A program made the translations under genes and the position numbers. Below the pieces are notes generated by a model that saw only the letters and a list, made by a program, of their open reading frames with translations, did not search any database and had not been told where the DNA came from. This document shows positions 16,338 to 29,215 of a stretch of 64,000 bases of DNA, piece by piece. This stretch comes from Pokkaliibacter plantistimulans (GTDB lineage Bacteria; Pseudomonadota; Gammaproteobacteria; Pseudomonadales; Balneatricaceae): contig NZ_CP177354.1 of NCBI RefSeq assembly GCF_046844695.1, positions 4,898,001 through 4,962,000 on the forward strand, given 5' to 3'. Within the stretch, counting starts at the first letter, position 1; every line of letters begins with the position of its first letter.

Positions 16338-17431
16338 TCCCCTCTTCGGATTTACCGGCTCGGGGCCTGCGCCTGCATGGCGTGCACAAGGAGTTTGCCG
16401 GACAGACAGTAGTTGACAATCTCAATCTGGAGATCGAGGAAGGCAGCTTTGTTGCCCTGCTCGGCCCCAGCGGCTGTGGCAAGACCACGACACTGCGCAT
16501 GATTGCCGGTTTCGACACCCTGAGCTCAGGCCGTATCAGTCTTGGCTCAACTGTACTGGCCAGTGACCATCAGCAGCTGCCGCCGGAGCTGCGCAACATG
16601 AGCATGGTGTTTCAGTCCTATGCCCTGTGGCCTCACATGACGGTGGCTGACAACGTCGGCTACCCACTCAAGCTCAAGGGCTACAAAGGCAGCGACTATC
16701 AGCGCCGGGTACGCGAAGCCCTTGCCACCGTGCAGATGGAGCCCTACGCCCAGCGACGCCCGCAGGACCTCAGTGGCGGCCAGCGCCAGCGTGTTGCCCT
16801 GGCGCGCTGCCTGGCGTCAGAACCCAGAGTCGTGCTGCTGGATGAGCCACTGGCCAACCTCGATCGCCATTTGCGCGCCTCGATGGAAGACAGCTTTCGT
16901 GACTTTCATCGTCGCACCGGTGCCACATTTATTTACGTCACCCATGATCAGGCCGAAGCCATGGCACTGGCCGACCGCATTGCCGTCATGCATAAAGGAC
17001 AGCTGGTGCAGTGGGACGCGCCGGAAGCGCTCTATCAGCGTCCGCAAAATGCCTGGGTAGCAGGCTTTATTGGTCAGGGCAGTGTAGTGCGTTTGCCACT
17101 GAGCAGCAGTGAACGCCTGCTGTCCTCTGCTCAGGTGCAGCAGGCGCTAGCAGCCCTGCAGAACAAGCCCTCTGCGACAGAGGAGGTGCTGATTCGCCCC
17201 CAGCATGTTGAGCTTGATCCCGCTGGGGTGCCGGCTACCGTGACTCATTGCGTGTTCAAGGGCGAACGCTACCAGTTTGTCTTGCAGCTGCAGGACGGTC
17301 AGAGCCTTCAGGCTTACCACTGGCAGGGCCTGCCCACAGGTGCACAGATCGCGATCACTGTCCGGCAGGGCTGGCGTCTGCAGGAACAACCTGCAGGCAG
17401 CACTCGCCCCACTCTGGCCAGCGTGGCCTGA
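16325..17431 (+). CDS. ABC importer ATP-binding subunit
   Basis: 368 residues. Walker A is GPSGCGKTT (about residues 48-56), the Q-loop is in MVFQSYALWPHMTV, the signature is LSGGQRQRVALARC, Walker B is VVLLDEPLANLD, and the switch His is in THDQAEAMALADRI. A C-terminal TOBE-like domain with LIRPQHVEL follows, typical of the iron/spermidine/phosphonate (FbpC/PotA/PhnT2) branch. It energises the fused permease directly upstream. A short 13-base gap separates it from the MBL gene. Confidence 0.93.
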   Translation: MATLIPSSDLPARGLRLHGVHKEFAGQTVVDNLNLEIEEGSFVALLGPSGCGKTTTLRMIAGFDTLSSGRISLGSTVLASDHQQLPPELRNMSMVFQSYALWPHMTVADNVGYPLKLKGYKGSDYQRRVREALATVQMEPYAQRRPQDLSGGQRQRVALARCLASEPRVVLLDEPLANLDRHLRASMEDSFRDFHRRTGATFIYVTHDQAEAMALADRIAVMHKGQLVQWDAPEALYQRPQNAWVAGFIGQGSVVRLPLSSSERLLSSAQVQQALAALQNKPSATEEVLIRPQHVELDPAGVPATVTHCVFKGERYQFVLQLQDGQSLQAYHWQGLPTGAQIAITVRQGWRLQEQPAGSTRPTLASVA

Positions 17432-17444
17432 GAGCAGCACAACG

Positions 17445-18497
17445 ATGAGCACCAGAATTCAGATACTCAGCGGCTTTGATGCCAAGGCACCTGCCGCCAT
17501 CCTGATCAGCACACCCAAGGTACGCCTGCTGCTGGATGCCGGTGGGCCGTTGCAGGCTGACCAGCCCTGTGACTGGTTTGCAGGCATTGAGGCTGACGCC
17601 CTGATCCTCAGCCACGATCATGTCGATCATATCGGCAGTGTCGGGCAGTTGCCGTCCATGCAGGTCTACGCCACCGCCCCTGTTGCAACCCAGCTGCCGG
17701 GGGGCTGCCTGCACCGGCTGTTACCCGCGCAGGGTGACATCGACATCGGCGGTATACGCCTGCGCTGTGGCCGGGCCGGGCATTCGCTGGGTGGGGTGTG
17801 GCTGCACCTTGAGCTGGCGGGCGGACTGTTCTACAGCGGTGATTTTTCGCTGGAGTCGCAACTCTATCCCTTCGATGTGCCACCGCCTGCAGCCACCGCC
17901 CTGCTCGATGCGTCCTATGGTAGTTACCAGACGCCGCAGCAGCATTGCCTTGAAACACTGCAAGCCTTGTTCGCCGAACCCTGTCTGTTCCCGGTGCCGC
18001 CCAGCGGCCGGGCCATTGAAATGGCACTGTGGTTTGACGCTCTGGGCCTGACCAGCTGGTCGATGGACAACGCCTGCTATCAGGCACTGCTGACACTGCT
18101 TCAGCAGCCCGCCGGGCTGTTTGCCCCCGGCACCTATGCCCGCTTGCAGCAACTGGCGATGCAGTACCGCGGTTTCGATGATCAGGCCCAGCTGCTGCTG
18201 GCGGCTGACCCGGAAGGCCTGAGTGGTGAGGCCGGGCGACTGATTGCTGACCCCGACTGTCGCCATCAGGTGATCTATACCGGCTATCTGCCGCCCGCAG
18301 CTCAGGCCGCCGTTGAGGAGGGTCGTGCCCGTTTTGCCCGCTGGAATGTTCACCCCCGCCAGCAGGATGTGCTGTGGCTGGCCGAACAACTGCAGGCCCG
18401 TCGGGTAATGCCGTTGTTCACCCCCCTGCAGCGCGCGCACTGGCAAGCCCAGCTGGGTGAGCGCCTCTGGCTGCAGCATGACTTCATACTGGAGTGA
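17445..18497 (+). CDS. MBL-fold, beta-CASP-like metallohydrolase
   Basis: A 350-residue metallo-beta-lactamase-fold protein. The metal motif HxHxDH is HDHVDH (residues 57-62), followed by GHSLGGVWLHLE with the next metal His near 110 and the bridging Asp in FYSGDFS. Downstream, LLDASYGSYQTP, then a segment of about 180 residues and a late YTGYLPP/RFARWNVHPRQQD stretch, resemble the beta-CASP insertion and C-terminal His of CPSF73/RNase J relatives, which cut phosphodiester bonds. It has no signal peptide and is cytoplasmic. An in-frame ATG upstream (17277) lies inside the ATPase gene and is rejected. In this operon it probably hydrolyses an imported phosphodiester, or a nucleic-acid-like substrate; this is inference. 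Confidence 0.8.
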   Translation: MSTRIQILSGFDAKAPAAILISTPKVRLLLDAGGPLQADQPCDWFAGIEADALILSHDHVDHIGSVGQLPSMQVYATAPVATQLPGGCLHRLLPAQGDIDIGGIRLRCGRAGHSLGGVWLHLELAGGLFYSGDFSLESQLYPFDVPPPAATALLDASYGSYQTPQQHCLETLQALFAEPCLFPVPPSGRAIEMALWFDALGLTSWSMDNACYQALLTLLQQPAGLFAPGTYARLQQLAMQYRGFDDQAQLLLAADPEGLSGEAGRLIADPDCRHQVIYTGYLPPAAQAAVEEGRARFARWNVHPRQQDVLWLAEQLQARRVMPLFTPLQRAHWQAQLGERLWLQHDFILE

Positions 18498-18583
18498 CTC
18501 TCTACCGGAATGCCCCTAACCGGAATGACTTAGTACTGGATTGAGCGCTGGCTCAATGCACTCAATCGATAAGGAATAGCGTG

Positions 18584-19156
18584 ATGCCCCTTTCTTTACC
18601 CGCCTTGCTGGCCAGACCCTTTGTATTTGTCCGCCATGGTGAAACCGCTCCCAACCGGCAGGGCATCATCGCCGGTAGCACAGACGTCCCGTTGAACGCT
18701 GAAGGTGAGCAGCAGGCGCGCAGTGCCAGTGTGCTGGTCAGCCAGCAACACTGGTCAGTGGTGGCCGTCAGCCCGATGCTACGTGCTCGCCAGACTGCCA
18801 GCCTGTTGCTGCCCGATGCCTCGCACCACTTGATCGATGATCTGCGCGAACGCCATTGGGGTCAGCTGGAAGGGCAGCCCCTGGCGGCGTTGCCCCCCTA
18901 TGAACAGACACCACCGGGCGGCGAGTCCTGGTCGGCTTTCCAGCTGCGGGTACTGCAGAGCCTCAACCTGCTGCTGACACAGTATGAGTTGCCGCTGATA
19001 GTGGCTCACTCCGGCATCTTCCGGGTCATTCGTCAGGCAATAAGTGGCACGCCTTATGGTGAGCGCATTGGCAATGTCCAGCCCCTGCTGATCCAGCCTG
19101 ATAGTCAGGGAGGCTGGCAGCTCCTTTCTCTGACACCAACGATAACTACTTCCTAA
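18584..19156 (+). CDS. Histidine phosphatase family protein (CobC/PhoE-like)
   Basis: 190 residues with the RHG motif at 17-19 (VFVRHGETAPNRQGI), the usual STDVPLNAEGEQQA loop, VSPMLRARQTA, the acid in the PGGESW stretch, and the second catalytic His in LIVAHSGIFRVI. It should remove phosphate from a small molecule through a phospho-histidine. ATG 18584 and GTG 18581 are both well placed after AAGGAA. It stands between the MBL and HAD genes with 86 and 66-base gaps, all on one strand. The substrate is unknown; dephosphorylation of the MBL product would be a consistent role. Confidence 0.88.
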   Translation: MPLSLPALLARPFVFVRHGETAPNRQGIIAGSTDVPLNAEGEQQARSASVLVSQQHWSVVAVSPMLRARQTASLLLPDASHHLIDDLRERHWGQLEGQPLAALPPYEQTPPGGESWSAFQLRVLQSLNLLLTQYELPLIVAHSGIFRVIRQAISGTPYGERIGNVQPLLIQPDSQGGWQLLSLTPTITTS

Positions 19157-19222
19157 CAGGCTGTTCACAATCTGAACGCCGACTGGCAACAACGCTCTTT
19201 CGTTTTAATCAGGAGACTCATT

Positions 19223-19720
19223 TTGAATGCATCGACGACTGTCTCTGCAGCATCTTCAAATGCAATGACACTGCGCGACTGTGTACTGGTAGATGTGGAT
19301 GGCACTCTCGCCACCTTCGACCCCGAAGCCGTGCGCCATTGGGTACTGGGAGAGGAGAAGCACTGGGACCCCTTCTTCGAATTTATGGCCGATGCGCCTC
19401 CCGTCACGCCTATCGTGCAGCTGGTCAAACTGCTGCAGGGCAGTGGTCAGGCGATTGTCATCTGTACCGGGCGCCCCGAGTCACATCGTCAGGCCACCCT
19501 CGACTGGCTGGACCTTCATGGTATTCCTTACGATGCGGTCTATCTGCGGCCATTGCAGACTGATCATTGGTGCGATGAGGAAGTGAAAAGCCATCTGCTG
19601 GAACAGATCGGCAGTGATGGTTTCCAGCCCTGGCTGGTCATTGATGATCGTGATGGTGTCGTCGCTAACTGGCGGAAACTGGGGCTGACCTGCCTGCAGT
19701 GTGCTCCGGGCGCCTTTTAA
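19223..19720 (+). CDS. HAD-superfamily phosphatase resembling the 3'-phosphatase domain of polynucleotide kinase
   Basis: 165 residues. HAD motif I is LVDVDGTLATFD (Asp24, Asp26), motif II is VICTGRPESHRQATLDWL, and motifs III/IV are in VKSHLLEQI and LVIDDRDGVVANWRKLGL. The run of elements W....PVTPIVQLVKLL, the GRPE turn, HGIPYDAVYLRP and the C-terminal LTCLQCAPGAF follow the T4 Pnkp phosphatase domain closely as I remember it. No kinase domain is attached. The start TTG 19223 follows CAGGAG by seven bases; an ATG at 19265 is the alternative. A terminator-like hairpin follows at 19773, closing the operon. Confidence 0.82.
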   Translation: MNASTTVSAASSNAMTLRDCVLVDVDGTLATFDPEAVRHWVLGEEKHWDPFFEFMADAPPVTPIVQLVKLLQGSGQAIVICTGRPESHRQATLDWLDLHGIPYDAVYLRPLQTDHWCDEEVKSHLLEQIGSDGFQPWLVIDDRDGVVANWRKLGLTCLQCAPGAF

Positions 19721-19772
19721 ACAGCCTTTGTTTATCTAAATTCATCTAACCGTCTAAACCCATCCAATAAGT

Positions 19773-19810
19773 GACAAGGTATGCGCGATGCGTGCCTTGT
19801 CAGGGCTTTT
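19773..19810 (+). terminator. Terminator-like hairpin ending the ABC/phosphoesterase operon
   Basis: GACAAGG at 19773-19779 pairs with CCTTGTC at 19795-19801, the stem extending inward, followed by AGGGCTTTTA. A modest T-run. Confidence 0.6.
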
Positions 19811-20140
19811 ATAGAAATAATGCTGCTTAAGTGGCATTCCCCTGATCCATACTGCACTCGCAAAATCCTCTACTACACTTACATCCTGACTTACGCTTAT
19901 CCTGATCATAGGTTTCCACGCAGCGTCTTGTGGCTGACACAGAAAGCGGAACCGCTGTAAACGAGTCGACACTTAGACTCACGCAGGCTTCGTAACTCGC
20001 TGATTTTAAATTGTGAATGGAATCTATCGACACAGAGAATACGGGACATCGCCCCAGAACACGTTCTGAGACACACTGCATGCAGAACAGGTACAGCACT
20101 CCTGCAGGGATTCGAGCAGTAAACGGATGAAAGAGACAGC
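19811..20140 (+). other. Leader region of the hybrid kinase gene
   Basis: About 330 bases without a credible gene. A purine-rich GAAAGAGAC precedes the kinase ATG. I could not pick a promoter with confidence and saw no stable hairpin. Confidence 0.4.
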
Positions 20141-24967
<4,827 letters not shown>

Positions 24968-25087
24968 ATGCACTGCGCTGTGTGCGGCCAAGCCCCTTGA
25001 ACACAGCCGTGCCGAACAGATATCAACGGCTTCCCGTCAGGCATTTTGCCCTGCGGCCGAAACCAAATACGGAAAATGGAGTACCCC

Positions 25088-26188
25088 ATGACGGGAAGTC
25101 GAACCGGTGAACGCGACACTATTCTGGTAGTGGACGACACCCCGGACAATCTCACCCTGATGGCAGCGTTGCTGAAGGATACCTATAAGGTGAAGGTCGC
25201 CAATCATGGTGAACGTGGTTTGCGTATTGCCACAGCGGCCCCTCATCCTGATCTGATCCTGCTGGACATCATGATGCCGGACATGGACGGCTACGAGGTC
25301 TGCCGTCAGCTCAAGGCAAACCCTGAAACGGCGGATATCCCGGTCATATTTCTGACAGCAAAAGCGGAAATGGAAGACGAGCAGCTGGGTCTGGAGCTCG
25401 GTGCCGTTGACTACATTACCAAACCCATCAGTCCGCCGATTGTACTGGCGAGGGTAAAAACCCATCTGACCCTCAAAGCCAGTGCCGACTTCCTGCGCGA
25501 TCAAAATGCCTTTCTGGAGCGGGAGGTCAACCGCAGAACCGAAGAGGTGCATGCAATTCAGGACGTGACCATCATGGCACTGGCATCACTGGCAGAAACC
25601 CGAGACAACGAGACTGGGAACCATATCCGCCGTACCCAGCACTATGTCAAAGCGCTGGCCGAACAGCTGAAGGACAACCCGCGCTTTGCAGCCACGCTGA
25701 CAGACAAGAATATCGATTTACTGTTCAAGTCCGCACCGCTGCATGATATCGGCAAGGTAGGCATTCCAGACCCCATTTTGCTCAAGCCAGGCCGCTACGA
25801 GCCAAGCGAGTTTGAAATCATGAAGGCGCACCCTGAAAAGGGGCGAGATGTGATTATCAATGCAGAGCAGGCATTAGGCCGAGAGGTACCCTTTCTGACC
25901 TTCGCCAAGGAAATTGCCTATTCTCATCATGAAAAATGGGATGGCTCTGGCTACCCTCAACAGCTCAAAGGCGATGATATTCCGGTGGCGGCACGGCTGA
26001 TGGCACTGGCCGATGTGTATGACGCACTGATCAACAAGCGCATCTATAAACCCGCCATGCCGCACGAGCAGGTACGAGACATTATCGTCGAAGGCCGTGG
26101 CAAGCATTTTGATCCCGATGTTGTTGATGCCTTCCTGACAATACAACAGCAATTTATCGGGATATCGAAACGGTTCTCTGATCAGTGA
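25088..26188 (+). CDS. Response regulator with HD-GYP c-di-GMP phosphodiesterase domain
   Basis: 366 residues. The receiver domain (residues 10-125) has DD at 16-17, phospho-acceptor Asp60 (LILLDIMMPDMDG), T90 and K112. After a coiled linker (about 130-155) the HD-GYP domain runs about 160-350 with the metal pair His219-Asp220 in LHDIGKVGIPD, HHEKWDGSGYP (GYP at 288-290) and LADVYDAL. All catalytic motifs are kept, so it should degrade c-di-GMP. The start at 25088 is preferred over upstream ATGs because GGAG is six bases before it. It probably receives phosphate from the HPt of the kinase upstream and tunes motility or attachment. Confidence 0.93.
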   Translation: MTGSRTGERDTILVVDDTPDNLTLMAALLKDTYKVKVANHGERGLRIATAAPHPDLILLDIMMPDMDGYEVCRQLKANPETADIPVIFLTAKAEMEDEQLGLELGAVDYITKPISPPIVLARVKTHLTLKASADFLRDQNAFLEREVNRRTEEVHAIQDVTIMALASLAETRDNETGNHIRRTQHYVKALAEQLKDNPRFAATLTDKNIDLLFKSAPLHDIGKVGIPDPILLKPGRYEPSEFEIMKAHPEKGRDVIINAEQALGREVPFLTFAKEIAYSHHEKWDGSGYPQQLKGDDIPVAARLMALADVYDALINKRIYKPAMPHEQVRDIIVEGRGKHFDPDVVDAFLTIQQQFIGISKRFSDQ

Positions 26189-26296
26189 GGTTTTTATCTT
26201 GCTATCGAGGCTCAGCATGGAGAGGCGAAGTAAGTCCCGGTAAGACGATGGGGGTCTGCGAGCAAACTGTTGTCGCTCTGTCTGAATGATTGAATG

Positions 26297-26331
26297 ACTG
26301 GCAAGAAGAACCAAAGGGTCTTCTTGCCAGT
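26297..26331. terminator. Long hairpin between convergent genes
   Basis: A 13-bp perfect inverted repeat (ACTGGCAAGAAGA with TCTTCTTGCCAGT) between the HD-GYP gene and the small coiled-coil gene. It lacks a clean T-run on either strand. Confidence 0.5.
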
Positions 26332-26351
26332 CTTGCTGCCCAAACCACCGT

Positions 26352-26561
26352 TTACTCTTCCGTTTCTGGTGCCGCCGTCTCTCCGCTTTCTGCAACGTCG
26401 GCAATCCGCTCTCCTTGCAGATGAGCCAGGCGATTCTCTAGCGCCTCCAACTGCTCCTCAAGCTTGTCTTGCAACGCTTCATCATCTCTCTCAACTGCCC
26501 ATTCAAGACGCTTCTCGACCTGAGCAATCTGCTCTTCCAGACGCATTACCTCCCAACGCAT
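26352..26561 (-). CDS. Small coiled-coil protein of unknown function
   Basis: 69 residues from ATG 26561, preceded by GGGAGAGAAGACAGCC. A GTG 30 bases upstream (26591) is an alternative start. The chain MRWEVMRLEEQIAQVEKRLE continues as one acidic heptad-rich coiled coil (EALQDKLEEQLEALENRLAHL) and ends in a disordered Glu/Ala tail. It recalls SlyX-like or DUF small coiled-coil proteins, but I cannot name it. No membrane segment is present. Confidence 0.55.
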   Translation of the reverse strand: MRWEVMRLEEQIAQVEKRLEWAVERDDEALQDKLEEQLEALENRLAHLQGERIADVAESGETAAPETEE

Positions 26562-26938
26562 GGCTGTCTTCTCTCCCAACCAATGAGTCACCAGGATTTC
26601 CCCCAGCCTGAACCTTCAGACTGGGGATTGACAGAATATAGACCGTTCCAGACACAGGTGCGCGCCTGTATCTTTTGATGAAAATTGCCACTTTCTAAAT
26701 ATTGTTTTCCAAAGCTGAAGGCAACCGTTTTTTTACAGTTACACGCCCCCTGCGGCAGGCAAATAGGAGAAGAAGACATCTTTAATACTATCTGGCTCAT
26801 AAACCATGACCTTGAACTGCCTGGCAAGCACACAGCGCCATCACCAACTACACTTGTGGTGACTTACTCAGTGCAACATGAACCGTTACCTGTCCCTTTC
26901 CACACTGTACCTGTCACGATCAGGAGCTACAGGAATCC
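26562..26938. other. Intergenic region without recognised gene
   Basis: It lies between two divergent genes. Only AT-rich promoter-like sequence (TTTCTAAATATTGTTTTCC near 26692) and a purine-rich AGGAGAAGAAGA (about 26765) without a useful start codon are seen. Confidence 0.4.
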
Positions 26939-27376
26939 ATGCATATCCGCCAAGCTATTCCTGACGATGCCGCAGCGCTGGCGCGTCTCTGTATTCACCT
27001 GGGCTCACCTGCAGATAACGAATTGCTTACCTCGAGAATGATTCGCCTCTGTGCGATGGCCGATCATCAAATCTGGGTAGCCTGCACACCTACCGGACAT
27101 CTCTGTGGCTGGCTGCACATCGCTATCGTGTTTTCGCTGGATTGTGGCAGGCAGGCATTGATTCAAGGTCTGGGAGTTGAAGCGCCCTATCAGGGACAGG
27201 GGACAGGACGCAAACTGCTGCAACATGCAGAAGGCTGGATCATTCAGCAGCATTGCTCTGTCCTGCTGGGTTCAGCTGACGCCCATCAGGAGGGTCGGCA
27301 GCTGTTCTTTCAAGCGGAAGGATTTCAGTGTCAGAACAATCAATTTATCTATCGCAAATCGCTGCTCCGGCATTAA
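26939..27376 (+). CDS. GNAT-family N-acetyltransferase
   Basis: 145 residues that begin MHIRQAIPDDAAALARLCI, the common GNAT N-terminus. The acetyl-CoA loop is in VEAPYQGQGTGRKLLQHAEGW (QGQGTG), and the late beta strand reads FFQAEGFQCQNNQFIYRK. It would transfer an acetyl group to an unknown amine substrate. CAGGAGCTACAGGAATCC precedes the ATG. Its stop overlaps the stop of the convergent NIF3-like gene by a few bases. Confidence 0.85.
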   Translation: MHIRQAIPDDAAALARLCIHLGSPADNELLTSRMIRLCAMADHQIWVACTPTGHLCGWLHIAIVFSLDCGRQALIQGLGVEAPYQGQGTGRKLLQHAEGWIIQQHCSVLLGSADAHQEGRQLFFQAEGFQCQNNQFIYRKSLLRH

Positions 27377-27684
27377 AACGAAGCCAGCGGCCAGACCTCA
27401 TAGGCCACTTCATCGTAGGGGTGAGCCTGCTTTAGTGCAGTCACGGCGTCAGCAATCACTGCATCCGCAGCGACCAGCTCAACCCGCCACTCCTCCACCT
27501 GCTGCAGACGCCCTTCATCACCGATGAAGGGCTGACTGCCCGCCAGAGGACGAAACTGCCCCACCCCCTTGAGTTGAAAGCAGCAGGCTTCATAGTTGCC
27601 AATACGACCAGCCCCCGTGGCAAAAACAGCATCTTTGACTTGTTGCAGATGACTCTCAGGGACAAAAAATACCAGCTTGTACAT
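27373..27684 (-). CDS. NIF3/YqfO-type small protein (CutA-like fold)
   Basis: 103 residues starting MYKLVFFVPESHLQQVKDAV, with GAGRIGNYEACCFQLKGVGQFRP and a terminal AHPYDEVAYEVWPL. These match the single-domain YqfO/NIF3-associated proteins whose fold resembles PII/CutA. The function in bacteria is unclear, with metal or nucleotide binding proposed. The start at 27684 follows AGGAAAGGTCAAGTC. It is the third gene of a short minus-strand unit after the ChaC-like gene and the tiny membrane protein. Confidence 0.85.
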   Translation of the reverse strand: MYKLVFFVPESHLQQVKDAVFATGAGRIGNYEACCFQLKGVGQFRPLAGSQPFIGDEGRLQQVEEWRVELVAADAVIADAVTALKQAHPYDEVAYEVWPLASF

Positions 27685-27713
27685 GACTTGACCTTTCCTC
27701 TTACAGGCGGTCA

Positions 27714-27851
27714 TCAGCTCCCCGCCAGATGACTCATTTGCAGCATCAGCAATATAAACAGCCCAACCACGACCAGTACCAGCCAGCGCAATGTCATGCA
27801 GGTGGCACAGGGCTTCTTTCGGGCTTTGCTGCCATTCCGTTTCGTCGTCAT
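27714..27851 (-). CDS. 45-residue single-pass membrane peptide
   Basis: A very strong GAAGGAG lies six bases before ATG (27851-27849). The product starts MTTKRNGSKARKKPCATCMT, a basic cytoplasmic stretch with a CxxC pair (Cys15, Cys18), followed by one hydrophobic helix (LRWLVLVVVGLFILLMLQM) and SHLAGS. The short spacing to the ChaC-like gene upstream (13 bases) and the NIF3-like gene downstream (29 bases) argues for a real gene in one operon. No family known to me. Confidence 0.6.
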   Translation of the reverse strand: MTTKRNGSKARKKPCATCMTLRWLVLVVVGLFILLMLQMSHLAGS

Positions 27852-27864
27852 AGCCACTCCTTCA

Positions 27865-28512
27865 TTACGTCTGCAGGCTCCTCACCAGCTCGCCGCAGTC
27901 AGTACGAGCAAAATCAGTACAAGACAGTGTTTGAGCCTGTTGCAGAATAGTCTGCAGATGACGACTGGGCAGCCCCCGTGCCTCCAGTTCAGACAGGGTA
28001 GCGGCAAGATAATCCAGACTACGCCCACTCTTCCCCACTGCACGAGCAACAGCCAACGCGGCCTTGTCAGGCGTGAGCGCTCCCGCATACTGGTGGTGGG
28101 TTTTATCCACAACAAAACACAGGGCATGTTGTCGCCCCTGATCGGTATGCACCCACAGATAGCGAGGCTGATACACAGCCGTTGTCAGCTCACGCTCCGC
28201 CAGATAACTCAGCACCTGCCATTGTGTGGCTTCATCAACTCGATAAACCCGCCCACGGCAACAACCGCCCTGATCAAGTCCGAACACCAACCCGGGCTGA
28301 TCGGGAGTACCACGATGCACATGGGACCATACGCACAGTGAGCGATGGTAGCCATACAGCAGCGCTTCATGCGCCTCGATAAAGGGAAAATCCGGCCGCC
28401 AGATCAGTGAGCCGTAACCAAATACCCACAGACTACCGGACGGTGGCTGTGCAATGTGGGCTTCCTGGCAGCGGTGGGTGCCGGAATGTGACATCGCCGT
28501 TGAGAACGTCAT
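27865..28512 (-). CDS. Gamma-glutamylcyclotransferase, ChaC-like
   Basis: 215 residues. The fold signature VFGYGSLIWRPDF (YGSL, about residue 32) and YHRSLCVWSHVHRGTP are those of the ChaC branch, which cleaves glutathione to 5-oxoproline and Cys-Gly. GLVFGLDQGGCCRGRVYRV is the second conserved strand pair. The catalytic Glu lies in the region LAERELTTAVYQP. The start at 28512 has a weak ribosome site; the ATG at residue 7 is equally possible. It is the first gene of a three-gene minus-strand unit. Confidence 0.88.
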   Translation of the reverse strand: MTFSTAMSHSGTHRCQEAHIAQPPSGSLWVFGYGSLIWRPDFPFIEAHEALLYGYHRSLCVWSHVHRGTPDQPGLVFGLDQGGCCRGRVYRVDEATQWQVLSYLAERELTTAVYQPRYLWVHTDQGRQHALCFVVDKTHHQYAGALTPDKAALAVARAVGKSGRSLDYLAATLSELEARGLPSRHLQTILQQAQTLSCTDFARTDCGELVRSLQT

Positions 28513-28902
28513 AACCTGTTAGCGCTGTGAAAGTGAATCGGTAGTGAGAATGGCAGCAATTTATCTGCCAATGCGATCGTATACCGGCACTAAATCATTC
28601 CTCAATGCGGGGCTCGCCGAGATTGATCCCCGGCGTTACTCTGCTACCTTAACGAAGTGGCCTGCCGATATACGCACCAATGTTCTTTGTCTGCCCCGTG
28701 CACGATGTGCCAGGCATCGGCCACCCGGTGTTGAATCAACCGCCGAAATGATCGATGAGGCCCACAAGTTTGTGACTACCGTTGAGATCAAGAACATTCA
28801 GGTGACTCCAGATTGTCGGCCACCATGCCAGAGGGAGTGCTCCACAAGGCAGTCTGTTCCAAAAAGCAGTCTGCGTGACTCATCACAAGGAAACCGTGCC
28901 TA
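28513..28902. other. Intergenic region, no gene supported
   Basis: A 119-codon plus-strand open frame here has low-complexity, Arg/Pro/Cys-rich composition and no ribosome site, so I do not call it. No structured RNA or clear promoter was recognised. Confidence 0.4.
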
Positions 28903-29211
28903 GTGTCCAGCCCAGCCAAGATATTGCTCACCCGCGCTCTTCCTCTACTACTAGGCCTGTTGTTGCTGGCGACCAGCATGGCTCATCGGATCATTGCCTT
29001 GCATCAGACTCCCAGCCCGGTACTGCTCAGCATTGAGATGATACTGTGGCTGGCCATGGCCGCTTTTGCACTGATGCTCCTGCTGGCCAGTGTCTATCAG
29101 GCCATAAAGGGCAAGGGGCGATCCGCCCGACGCAATCTGCTGATCCTGTTTGGCTGTCTCATTCTCAGCAGCTCCGCATGGGCCATCTGCCCGCCAGCGA
29201 CCCTGTTCTGA
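28903..29211 (+). CDS. Small hypothetical membrane protein
   Basis: 102 residues from GTG 28903, with AAGGAAA about 10 bases upstream. There are three hydrophobic segments: LPLLLGLLLLATSMAH (about 13-28), LLSIEMILWLAMAAFALMLL (about 41-60) and LLILFGCLILSSSAWAI (about 79-95), with a positively charged loop KGKGRSARRN before the last. This pattern looks like a genuine inner-membrane protein, but I recognise no family. It is convergent with the lipoprotein gene four bases further on. Confidence 0.5.
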   Translation: MSSPAKILLTRALPLLLGLLLLATSMAHRIIALHQTPSPVLLSIEMILWLAMAAFALMLLLASVYQAIKGKGRSARRNLLILFGCLILSSSAWAICPPATLF

Positions 29212-29215
29212 CAGG

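Noticed and set aside
13576..17431. Naming the importer as a 2-aminoethylphosphonate or ferric transporter
   Set aside because: The family covers both, and the neighbouring genes (no phnWX, no siderophore or iron genes) do not decide it.
28544..28903. 119-codon plus-strand open frame
   Set aside because: No ribosome site, unlikely composition, no known motif.
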